Assembly (NCBI GenBank): GCA_031284475.1 | Contig: JAISZV010000074.1 | Location: forward strand, 1 to 9,983 | Direction: 5' to 3' | Origin: Proteiniphilum sp. | Lineage (GTDB): Bacteria; Bacteroidota; Bacteroidia; Bacteroidales; Dysgonomonadaceae | DNA: 9,983 nucleotides | Part shown: piece by piece, positions 1-5,701 of the stretch | Layout of the letters: each line of letters starts with the position of its first letter | Position numbering within the stretch: the first letter of the stretch is position 1 | Position numbers and translations under genes: made by a program | Notes under the pieces: generated by a model | Databases searched by the model: none | Told to the model about the DNA's origin: nothing | The model's input: the letters and a program-made list of their open reading frames with translations, nothing else

Positions 1-228
1 TTGGGATTCATCCCCTTTGACCTGGAATATGACGCGCTGGAAATTTCAAAGGCGACAACGCCCCGGGAATTTCTCAAAGAGCATCCCGAATTAAAGGGAA
101 AGCGTTTCCTGCAAAGTTCCGACGCACATTACCCGGAGGATATTGCCCGCGCCTATACCCGGTTTGAGATGGATGAACTGAGTTGGAAGGGCTTCACGGA
201 GGCGTTGCTTCATTTGCGCTATGATTGA
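1..228 (+). CDS. PHP-domain protein, C-terminal fragment (5' end outside window)
   Basis: This is the last 75 codons of a gene that begins upstream of the window; the TTG at position 1 is most likely an internal Leu codon, not a start. The residues FLQSSDAHYPEDI (about 37-49 of the fragment) match the C-terminal metal-binding Ser-Asp-Ala-His motif of PHP-family (polymerase and histidinol phosphatase) metal-dependent phosphoesterases. The preceding DALEISKATTP stretch is also typical of these small PHP proteins. In many anaerobes a PHP gene of this sort lies just upstream of a bifurcating hydrogenase operon together with a small ATPase, as here. Its substrate is not known. The stop codon overlaps the next start by 8 bases (ATGATTGA), which implies translational coupling. 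The family call is fairly secure; the biochemical role in the hydrogenase context is open. Confidence 0.8.
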   Translation: MGFIPFDLEYDALEISKATTPREFLKEHPELKGKRFLQSSDAHYPEDIARAYTRFEMDELSWKGFTEALLHLRYD

Positions 229-787
229 TCTGGCTATGCACATGATGGATATTGTGCAAAATTCCCTACGCGCCGGAGCGGAGAAGGTAGAGATCGACCT
301 GATAGAGAATAGTCGCGGCCATACGTTGTTGTTCCGGGTAAAGGATAATGGCAGCGGCATGGACGGGGAGACGGTGAAAAGGCTTGCCGATCCTTTCTTC
401 ACCACCCGCACTACCCGGAAAGTAGGGTTGGGAGTCCCCTTTCTTAAAATGACCTGTGAGCAGACCGGCGGCAGATTTACGGCGTTTTCGGAAGAAGGTA
501 AGGGTAGCGTTGTGGAAGCGGTTTACCGTACCGACCACCCCGACTGTCTGCCGTTGGGCGATACGGCAGGTTATCTTGCCCTTTTGTTGAGAGCGAATCC
601 TGAAATCCGTTTCCGGTTTACCTGCCGGATTGACGACGCGGAGTTTATCCTGGACTCCGGCGAGTTGAAAGAGCAGGGAATCGACCTCCAACATCCTCAG
701 ATGCTGGGCGCGGTAAGGGAGTATATCAGGGAGAATATAAAGGAGATTTACCGGAAACAGCCGTCGCACGGATTTTTGTGTATGTAA
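221..787 (+). CDS. Small GHKL / histidine-kinase-like ATPase (HATPase_c) of hydrogenase operon
   Basis: This 188-residue protein consists of an ATP-binding GHKL fold in its first ~105 residues plus a ~80-residue C-terminal tail of unknown fold. Visible motifs are the N box DIVQNSLRAGA (10-20, Asn14), the G1 box DNGSGM (42-47), the F-box-like PFFTTR (58-63), the G2 lid VGLGV (68-72) and GKGS (93-96). There is no dimerisation/His-phosphotransfer domain, no receiver domain and no membrane segment, so it is not a classical sensor kinase. It starts inside the 3' end of the PHP gene (8-base overlap) and precedes the hydrogenase genes. Similar stand-alone ATPases sit in Clostridia hydrogenase operons next to HydC/HndA, where their role is not established to my knowledge. 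Possible roles are regulation, anti-sigma-like kinase activity or ATP-dependent assembly; none can be chosen from sequence. The fold call is firm. Confidence 0.85.
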   Translation: MIDLAMHMMDIVQNSLRAGAEKVEIDLIENSRGHTLLFRVKDNGSGMDGETVKRLADPFFTTRTTRKVGLGVPFLKMTCEQTGGRFTAFSEEGKGSVVEAVYRTDHPDCLPLGDTAGYLALLLRANPEIRFRFTCRIDDAEFILDSGELKEQGIDLQHPQMLGAVREYIRENIKEIYRKQPSHGFLCM

Positions 788-802
788 GCGGGAAGGCGGC
801 GT

Positions 803-870
803 GCGAGGCGCAAATAACAGCGAGGCGCAAATAACGGCAAAGTGCAAATAACGGCAAAGCCGGACAACAA
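803..870 (+). repeat. 17-bp degenerate tandem repeat in operon spacer
   Basis: In the 160-base spacer before the [2Fe-2S] protein gene, a 17-bp unit with consensus GCRARGYGCAAATAACR occurs three times in tandem (803-819, 820-836, 837-853). A decayed fourth copy follows at 854-870, starting GCAAAG. The core GCAAATAAC is identical in the first three copies. The rest of the spacer (871-948) is A-rich and shows no clear -7 TAnnTTTG element. There is no open reading frame across it. The function is unknown; it is too short and degenerate for a CRISPR and has no spacers. Confidence 0.85.
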
Positions 871-948
871 CGAAGTTTGACAAAACAAAGTTGAATAACA
901 TAAACAGAACGAAAATAAAGAGAGTATAACAATTAACGTTGAAAGAGT

Positions 949-1338
949 ATGGATGGAATCAAAACACTTGCCGACCTGAAAAAGAAACAGGAAGAGGTGA
1001 TGTCCCGCATGAGTTTGAGAGACAGGGCGGAAAATCCCGAATCGCTGGTGCAGGTGAAAGTGGCAATGGCCACCTGTGGTATTGCTTCGGGCGCTAAGGA
1101 GGTGATGGAATACTTCATAGAGGAACTCTATAAAAGAAAGATCGATGCGGTAGTTACACAGACGGGCTGCATGGGATATTGTTTTGCGGAGCCTACCGTA
1201 GAGATTAGCCTGCCGGGCAGGGAGGCGATAGTATTCGGTTATGTGGATACCCGAAAAGCCGACGAAATCATCGAGCGTTATATAAAAGAAGGAGAATTAG
1301 TGGACGGCATCATTCCGCAGAATTATAATACCATCTAA
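949..1338 (+). CDS. Thioredoxin-like [2Fe-2S] ferredoxin subunit, HndB/HydD-like
   Basis: This 129-residue soluble protein has a thioredoxin-like [2Fe-2S] ferredoxin fold, like the accessory subunit called HndB in NADP-reducing hydrogenases and HydD in some bifurcating hydrogenases. Residues 1-30 form a charged, probably helical N-terminus (TLADLKKKQEEVMSRM). Cluster-binding motifs are ATCGIASGA (Cys43) and TGCMGYCFAEPTV (Cys74, Cys78). Only three cysteines exist in the whole protein, because the first motif has one Cys where NuoE-type domains have C-x4-C. From memory this single-Cys motif is usual in the HndB family, so a non-Cys ligand or an incomplete cluster site is a family trait rather than damage. 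It lies 12 bases upstream of hydB and is almost certainly co-translated with it. It probably transfers electrons or stabilises the HydB/HydC flavin module. The ATG at 949 is the only sensible start. Confidence 0.9.
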   Translation: MDGIKTLADLKKKQEEVMSRMSLRDRAENPESLVQVKVAMATCGIASGAKEVMEYFIEELYKRKIDAVVTQTGCMGYCFAEPTVEISLPGREAIVFGYVDTRKADEIIERYIKEGELVDGIIPQNYNTI

Positions 1339-1350
1339 AATATATTGTTT

Positions 1351-3195
1351 ATGAGTCGATACAAAATACATTTACTTGTCTGTGGAGGCACCGGTTGCCA
1401 CTCTTCCGAAAGTAATCTGGTATATGAAATGCTGCGCGACGAACTGGAAAGAAAGGGGCTGGAGAAAGATGTGCAGGTTATTCGCACCGGATGTTTCGGT
1501 TTTTGTGAAAAGGGGCCTATCCTCAAGATACTGCCCGATAATACTTTTTACACGCAGGTAAAGCCGTCCGACGCCAAAGAGATCATCGACGAGCATATTA
1601 TCAAGGGGCGGCGGGTATACCGGCTGCTCTATACCGATCCCGAAACGGAGGAGCATGTCCCCGATTCAAAACAGATGGATTTTTACAAGAAACAGTTGCG
1701 CATAGCGCTTCGCAACTGCGGTACCATTGATCCTGAAAACATCGACGAGTCTATTGCGCGCGACGCCTATCAAGCGTTGGGAAAAGCGCTTACCGAATAT
1801 ACTCCCTCGGAAACTATCGACCTTATTAAACGGTCGGGGTTGCGCGGACGCGGCGGCGCCGGGTTCCCTACCGGGCTGAAATGGGAGATTGCCGCGAAGA
1901 ATAACGCCGACAGGAAATATGTAGTATGCAATGCCGATGAGGGAGACCCCGGCGCATTCATGGATCGTTCCATTCTGGAAGGCGACCCGCATTCCGTCCT
2001 TGAGGCGATGGCTATCTGCGGTTATTGCATAGGCGCTACAAAAGGATTGATTTATATCCGTGCGGAATATCCGCTGGCCATCAAACGGCTGAAAATCGCC
2101 ATTGCGCAGGCGCAGGAATACGGACTGTTGGGAGAGCATATTTTAGGCGCAGACTTTAGCTTCGACGTTACATTGAGATACGGCGCCGGCGCATTTGTCT
2201 GCGGCGAGGAGACAGCCCTCATCCATTCTATGGAAGGGAAGCGTGGAGAGCCGTCGAACAAGCCGCCGTTTCCCGCGCAGAGCGGGTATCTGGGGAAACC
2301 GACCAACGTAAACAATGTGGAAACCCTGGCCAATATACCGGCAATCATATTGAAAGGGGCCGAATGGTTTTCCTCTATCGGTACGGAGCGGTCGAAAGGG
2401 ACAAAGGTGTTCGCCCTGGCAGGTAAGATTAATAATGTAGGATTGATAGAGGTTCCTATGGGCATCACGCTCCGGGAGATCATCTACGAGATTGGCGGCG
2501 GCGTCAAGAACGGGAAAAAGTTCAAAGCGGTACAGACCGGCGGGCCGTCGGGAGGCTGCCTCACGGAAAAGCACCTCGATACGCCGATTGATTACGAAAG
2601 CCTGACCGCCGCCGGTTCTATGATGGGATCGGGCGGCATGATTGTGCTGGATGAGGATGATTGCATGGTATCGGTGGCAAAATTCTACCTCGGCTTCATT
2701 GTGGATGAGTCCTGCGGGAAATGCGCTCCCTGCCGTATCGGGAACAAACGGTTGCATGAAACCCTCGGAAAAATCACGGCAGGAAAAGGAACGCAGGATG
2801 ATATTGAGAAACTCCGGAACCTGGGAAGCGTCATCAAAGATGCTTCGTTATGCGGCCTGGGACAAACATCTCCCAATCCGGTGCTTTCTACGCTCGATAA
2901 TTTCATGGAAGAATACCTGGAGCATGTGCATGATAAGAAATGCCGTTCGGGACGGTGCCGGGACTTGCTCTATTACGTAATATCGAAGGAGGATTGTATC
3001 GGGTGTATGGCTTGCAAGAGGGTATGCCCCACACACGCTATCAGCGGCGAAAAGAAAGAGGCGCATGTCATCAACCAGGATGTATGTATTAAATGCGGCG
3101 CCTGTATGGAGAAATGCCAGTTCGACGCCATCAGCCTGATGAATGATTATCCGAGAGTATCGGCAACGGCGGCGCAAACAATTACCGAATCTTGA
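1351..3195 (+). CDS. hydB: [FeFe]-hydrogenase beta subunit HydB (NuoF-like, FMN/NAD(H)-binding)
   Basis: This 614-residue subunit binds FMN and NAD(H) and is the site of NADH oxidation or NAD+ reduction in electron-bifurcating HydABC. Domain order: an N-terminal thioredoxin-like [2Fe-2S] domain (Cys11, Cys16, Cys48, Cys52); the NuoF core with the FMN/NADH motifs GRGGAGFPTGLKW (166-178), NADEGDPGAF (194-203) and YGAGAFVCGEETAL (277-290); an SLBB region around 360-440; the NuoF-type [4Fe-4S] site (Cys455, 458, 461 and 501); and a C-terminal 2x[4Fe-4S] ferredoxin (Cys549, 552, 555, 559 and Cys579, 582, 585, 589). An additional CRSGRC pair lies at 531-536. All expected cluster ligands are present. 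I chose the ATG at 1351 over an in-frame TTG at 1345 because MSRYKIHLLVCGGTGC is the usual N-terminus. The length is normal for the family. The stop codon lies within TCTTGA, which resembles a unit of the downstream 7-bp array. Confidence 0.97.
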   Translation: MSRYKIHLLVCGGTGCHSSESNLVYEMLRDELERKGLEKDVQVIRTGCFGFCEKGPILKILPDNTFYTQVKPSDAKEIIDEHIIKGRRVYRLLYTDPETEEHVPDSKQMDFYKKQLRIALRNCGTIDPENIDESIARDAYQALGKALTEYTPSETIDLIKRSGLRGRGGAGFPTGLKWEIAAKNNADRKYVVCNADEGDPGAFMDRSILEGDPHSVLEAMAICGYCIGATKGLIYIRAEYPLAIKRLKIAIAQAQEYGLLGEHILGADFSFDVTLRYGAGAFVCGEETALIHSMEGKRGEPSNKPPFPAQSGYLGKPTNVNNVETLANIPAIILKGAEWFSSIGTERSKGTKVFALAGKINNVGLIEVPMGITLREIIYEIGGGVKNGKKFKAVQTGGPSGGCLTEKHLDTPIDYESLTAAGSMMGSGGMIVLDEDDCMVSVAKFYLGFIVDESCGKCAPCRIGNKRLHETLGKITAGKGTQDDIEKLRNLGSVIKDASLCGLGQTSPNPVLSTLDNFMEEYLEHVHDKKCRSGRCRDLLYYVISKEDCIGCMACKRVCPTHAISGEKKEAHVINQDVCIKCGACMEKCQFDAISLMNDYPRVSATAAQTITES

Positions 3196-3236
3196 AATCA
3201 ATGAATTAATAATCGACGTAGTTAAATTGCGAATCG

Positions 3237-3278
3237 TCTTGATTCTTGTATCTTGATTCTTGAATCTTGACTCTTGAC
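3237..3278 (+). repeat. Six tandem copies of a 7-bp unit (TCTTGAH) upstream of hydA
   Basis: Six head-to-tail heptamers read TCTTGAT, TCTTGTA, TCTTGAT, TCTTGAA, TCTTGAC, TCTTGAC, ending 10 bases before the hydA ATG. Five of six share TCTTGA, and variation is confined to the last one or two bases. A further similar unit, GAATCTTGA, spans the hydB stop codon (3187-3195). The array fills half of the 93-base hydB-hydA spacer. No TAnnTTTG promoter element or terminator hairpin is visible in this spacer, so hydB and hydA are probably co-transcribed and the array is part of the mRNA. Whether it affects hydA translation is unknown. Confidence 0.9.
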
Positions 3279-3288
3279 TCTAAAAAAA

Positions 3289-5058
3289 ATGATCGAACTT
3301 ACAATAGACAATAAAAAAGTATGGGTGGAGGAGGGAACCACCATCCTGAAAGCAGCCCGGAATGCGGGTGTGGAAATACCTACATTGTGCCATTTTGAAC
3401 TGTGCGGCATGGGTATCGAGAGCAAACCGGGAGGATGCCGCATCTGTGTGGTGGAGGTGGAAGGCCGCCGTACCCTGGCGCCGTCGTGCATGACCGAAGC
3501 GCAGCACGGAATGGTGATACATACCCATAATACAAGGGTGTTGAACGCGAGGACAACGGTGTTGAAACTGATCATTTCCGACCATCCGCTCGATTGCTTA
3601 GTCTGCGCCAAATCGGGACAGTGCGAACTGCAAAACCTTGCCGTACAATTCGGCATCAGGAGCCAGCCGTATGAAGGAGAGCAATCCCGCTACCGGAAAG
3701 ATACTTCTCCTTCCATCATCCGCAATATGGACAAATGTATCATGTGCCGCAGGTGTGAGATGATGTGCAACGAAGTGCAGACCGTAGGCGCTCTTGCGGC
3801 AGTGAACCGCGGGTTTATGTCGGTGGTGGCGCCCGCTTTCGAGATGAACCTCGAAGACTCGCCCTGCACCTACTGCGGGCAGTGCGTGTCGGTTTGCCCT
3901 ACCGGCGCGCTGACCGAAGCGGATCATACCAATGAGGTTATCCGGGCGCTGAGCGACCCCGCCAAAACGGTGGTGGTGCAAACGGCGCCTGCCGTGCGGG
4001 CCGCCCTGGGTGAAGAATTCGGGCTTCCGCCCGGCACGTTAGTCACCGGAAAAATGGCGACCGCTCTCCGCGAACTGGGATTTGATTATGTATTCGATAC
4101 CGATTTCAGCGCCGACCTTACCATTATGGAGGAGGGAACGGAATTACTGCAACGTCTTCAGCGCCACCTGGCCGGCGATCCCGATGTGCGGCTGCCGATC
4201 CTGACCTCATGCTGTCCGGGGTGGGTAAACTTCTTTGAGCATAACTTCCCCGACTTGCTGGATGTACCCTCCACGGCAAAATCGCCGCAGCAGATGTTCG
4301 GCGCCATTGCCAAGTCTTACTTCGCCGAAAAGATAGGGGTGAGCCGCAAAGATATGATCGTGGTTTCCATCATGCCCTGTCTGGCAAAGAAATATGAATG
4401 CCAGCGCAATGAGTTTAAGGTAGACGGCAATCCCGATGTGGATTACTCTATTTCCACCCGCGAACTGGCCGCTTTTATCAAGCAGGCGAATATAGATTTT
4501 CTGAATCTTCCCGATGGGGATTTTGACGATCCGCTGGGGGAATCGTCCGGCGCCGCTGTTATTTTCGGAAATACCGGCGGAGTGATTGAGGCGGCGTGCC
4601 GTACGGCATACGAATTATATACCGGAAAAACACTGGAAAAGGTTGATTTCCATGTATTGCGGGGAATGGAAGGAATCCGTTCCGCCACGGTCGATTTCGA
4701 CGGGTTGCAATTGAATATAGGTATAGCGCACGGACTGGGAAATGCCCGTAAGCTGTTGGATGAGGTAAAGGCCGGAAAGTCGCACTACCATGCCATCGAG
4801 ATCATGGCTTGCCCCGGAGGATGCATCGGCGGCGGCGGACAGCCTTTCCATCACGGCAACAGCGAGATCCTGAATAAACGTGTTGCGGCGATCTATACGG
4901 AAGACAAACGCAAAGAAATACGCAAATCGCACGAAAACCCTTCTATTGTCAGGCTTTACGGAGAATATCTGGGTAAACCCGGCAGTCATAAAGCGCACTC
5001 CCTGCTTCATACGGAGTATTTTCCGAAAAGCAATGAAGTTTGGCTAATGAGCCAATGA
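3289..5058 (+). CDS. hydA: [FeFe]-hydrogenase catalytic subunit HydA (group A3 type)
   Basis: This 589-residue cytoplasmic catalytic subunit makes or consumes H2 at the H-cluster. Domain order: an N-terminal [2Fe-2S] domain (Cys34, 50, 53, 67, with an extra Cys39); a His-Cys [4Fe-4S] site (His99, Cys103, 106, 112); two [4Fe-4S] sites (Cys150, 153, 156, 160 and Cys193, 196, 199, 203); then the H-cluster domain. All three signatures are intact: L1 TSCCPGW (306-312), L2 MPCLAKKYE (362-370) and L3 EIMACPGGCIGGGGQP (504-519). By comparison with CpI, Cys308 would be the proton-transfer Cys, with Cys309, Cys364, Cys508 and Cys512 as cluster ligands. A small-subunit-like domain closes the protein (LYGEYLGKPGSHKAH, 556-570). 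The extra C-terminal [2Fe-2S] domain of Thermotoga HydA is absent. The start is the ATG at 3289; an in-frame TTG at 3274 lies inside the 7-bp array and is unlikely. The C-terminus ends in M-S-Q, identical to the first residues of HydC. Confidence 0.98.
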   Translation: MIELTIDNKKVWVEEGTTILKAARNAGVEIPTLCHFELCGMGIESKPGGCRICVVEVEGRRTLAPSCMTEAQHGMVIHTHNTRVLNARTTVLKLIISDHPLDCLVCAKSGQCELQNLAVQFGIRSQPYEGEQSRYRKDTSPSIIRNMDKCIMCRRCEMMCNEVQTVGALAAVNRGFMSVVAPAFEMNLEDSPCTYCGQCVSVCPTGALTEADHTNEVIRALSDPAKTVVVQTAPAVRAALGEEFGLPPGTLVTGKMATALRELGFDYVFDTDFSADLTIMEEGTELLQRLQRHLAGDPDVRLPILTSCCPGWVNFFEHNFPDLLDVPSTAKSPQQMFGAIAKSYFAEKIGVSRKDMIVVSIMPCLAKKYECQRNEFKVDGNPDVDYSISTRELAAFIKQANIDFLNLPDGDFDDPLGESSGAAVIFGNTGGVIEAACRTAYELYTGKTLEKVDFHVLRGMEGIRSATVDFDGLQLNIGIAHGLGNARKLLDEVKAGKSHYHAIEIMACPGGCIGGGGQPFHHGNSEILNKRVAAIYTEDKRKEIRKSHENPSIVRLYGEYLGKPGSHKAHSLLHTEYFPKSNEVWLMSQ

Positions 5059-5059
5059 A

Positions 5060-5107
5060 ATGATTTAATGATTTAATAATGTAATAATGTGCCAATGTGA
5101 TGATGTA
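5060..5107 (+). repeat. 8-bp degenerate tandem repeat, first array in hydA-hydC spacer
   Basis: Six consecutive 8-bp units read ATGATTTA, ATGATTTA, ATAATGTA, ATAATGTG, CCAATGTG, ATGATGTA, with a related GCCAATGA just before them spanning the hydA stop codon. The array starts one base after the stop. Units drift gradually along the array, as expected of a slippage-expanded sequence. Its first two units are the inverse complement of part of the second array (5111-5142). Confidence 0.85.
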
Positions 5108-5131
5108 TATAATCAGTAAATCGTTAAATCA
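5061..5131 (+). other. Predicted RNA stem-loop in hydA-hydC spacer
   Basis: Bases 5061-5075 (TGATTTAATGATTTA) pair with 5117-5131 (TAAATCGTTAAATCA) over 15 positions: 14 Watson-Crick pairs and one G-U. They enclose a 41-base loop made of the remaining first-array units. The stem is AT-rich (three G-C pairs) and has no following T tract, so it does not look like an intrinsic terminator. It could act as an mRNA processing or stability element that sets HydA/HydC stoichiometry, or be the terminal-repeat structure of a small insertion. Pairing was worked out by eye; no folding energy was computed. Confidence 0.6.
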
Positions 5132-5142
5132 ACAAATCAAAA
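5111..5142 (+). repeat. 8-bp degenerate tandem repeat, second array, inverted relative to the first
   Basis: Four consecutive 8-bp units read AATCAGTA, AATCGTTA, AATCAACA, AATCAAAA and end 4 bases before the hydC ATG. Read on the minus strand, the unit becomes TTGATTTA-like, matching the ATGATTTA units of the first array. The two arrays together therefore form a large AT-rich inverted repeat. Confidence 0.85.
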
Positions 5143-5146
5143 TTGT

Positions 5147-5698
5147 ATGAGCCAAAAGATAAATATAGCGCCCGAAGCGTTTGAATATATGGAAAAGGTA
5201 ACCGGCGCCGGCGGCGTAGAAGTAAAAGTAAATCTTCCGAAAGAGAAGATCGAAAAAATTAACAGTATCTGCGACGCTTTCGGCAATGATCCGGGGGAAC
5301 TGATCAACGTGCTGCACGAAGCGCAACATGCGTTCGGATATATACCGGCGGAAATACAGGATATAGTAGCCCATAACCTGCACATGCCGGTATCGCAGGT
5401 ATATGGCGTAGTTACTTTCTATACTTTTTTCTCGATGACCCCCAAAGGGGAACATCCTGTCTCCGTATGCACCGGTACGGCCTGTTACGTTCGCGGGGCC
5501 GAAAGGGTGCTGGAGGAGTTCAGGAAAGAGTTGCAACTGGAGGTGGGGGAAACTACCCCCGACGGCAGGTTTTCCCTCAACTGCCTTCGCTGCGTGGGCG
5601 CCTGCGGACTGGCGCCGGTGGTGTTGGTAGGCGAAAAAGTGTACGGACGGGTGTCGCCCGACGGGGTAAAGGCGATCATTGAAGAATATAAAAAATAA
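5147..5698 (+). CDS. hydC: [FeFe]-hydrogenase gamma subunit HydC (NuoE-like [2Fe-2S])
   Basis: This 183-residue thioredoxin-like [2Fe-2S] protein of the NuoE/HydC/HndA family is the small electron-transfer partner of HydB. An N-terminal extension of about 30 residues precedes the helical domain (EKINSICDAFGNDPGELINV, 36-55). The conserved VYGVVTFYTFF stretch is at 85-95, and the cluster motifs are CTGTAC (Cys108, Cys113) and CVGACGLAP (Cys149, Cys153), with an extra Cys146. All four ligands are present. In many Firmicutes operons this gene comes first; here it is last, after hydA, separated by an 88-base repeat-filled spacer. Its stop codon is 3 bases from the stop codon of hydF on the other strand, leaving no room for an intergenic terminator. 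The ATG at 5147 gives the family-typical protein, although M-S-Q duplicates the end of HydA. Confidence 0.96.
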   Translation: MSQKINIAPEAFEYMEKVTGAGGVEVKVNLPKEKIEKINSICDAFGNDPGELINVLHEAQHAFGYIPAEIQDIVAHNLHMPVSQVYGVVTFYTFFSMTPKGEHPVSVCTGTACYVRGAERVLEEFRKELQLEVGETTPDGRFSLNCLRCVGACGLAPVVLVGEKVYGRVSPDGVKAIIEEYKK

Positions 5699-5701
5699 CT
5701 T

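Larger units (their letters stand above)
5047..5155 (+). repeat. Exact 9-bp direct repeat (ATGAGCCAA) flanking the hydA-hydC spacer
   Basis: ATGAGCCAA occurs at 5047-5055, as the last three sense codons of hydA, and again at 5147-5155, as the first three codons of hydC. The offset is exactly 100 bp. The 91 bases between the copies consist almost entirely of two oppositely oriented 8-bp arrays. This geometry resembles a small non-coding insertion flanked by a target duplication, but it could also come from slippage or local duplication. Without the insert, hydA and hydC would read through in one frame, which argues for caution. Confidence 0.7.

Noticed and set aside
803..870. 17-bp repeats considered as a CRISPR remnant
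   Set aside because: The units are directly abutting with no spacers, too short for CRISPR repeats, and no cas gene is present.
266..901. Minus-strand 211-codon frame across the ATPase gene
   Set aside because: It is antisense to a well-supported GHKL ATPase; its translation is Arg/Leu-rich, has no domain, and its 5' part runs through the 17-bp repeats.
2143..2757. Minus-strand 204-codon frame within hydB
   Set aside because: It lies opposite the highly conserved NuoF core; the translation has no recognisable fold and is explained as a codon-bias shadow.
5061..5131. hydA-hydC stem considered as an intrinsic terminator
   Set aside because: The stem is AT-rich with a 41-base loop and no trailing T tract, and hydC downstream needs the same transcript.
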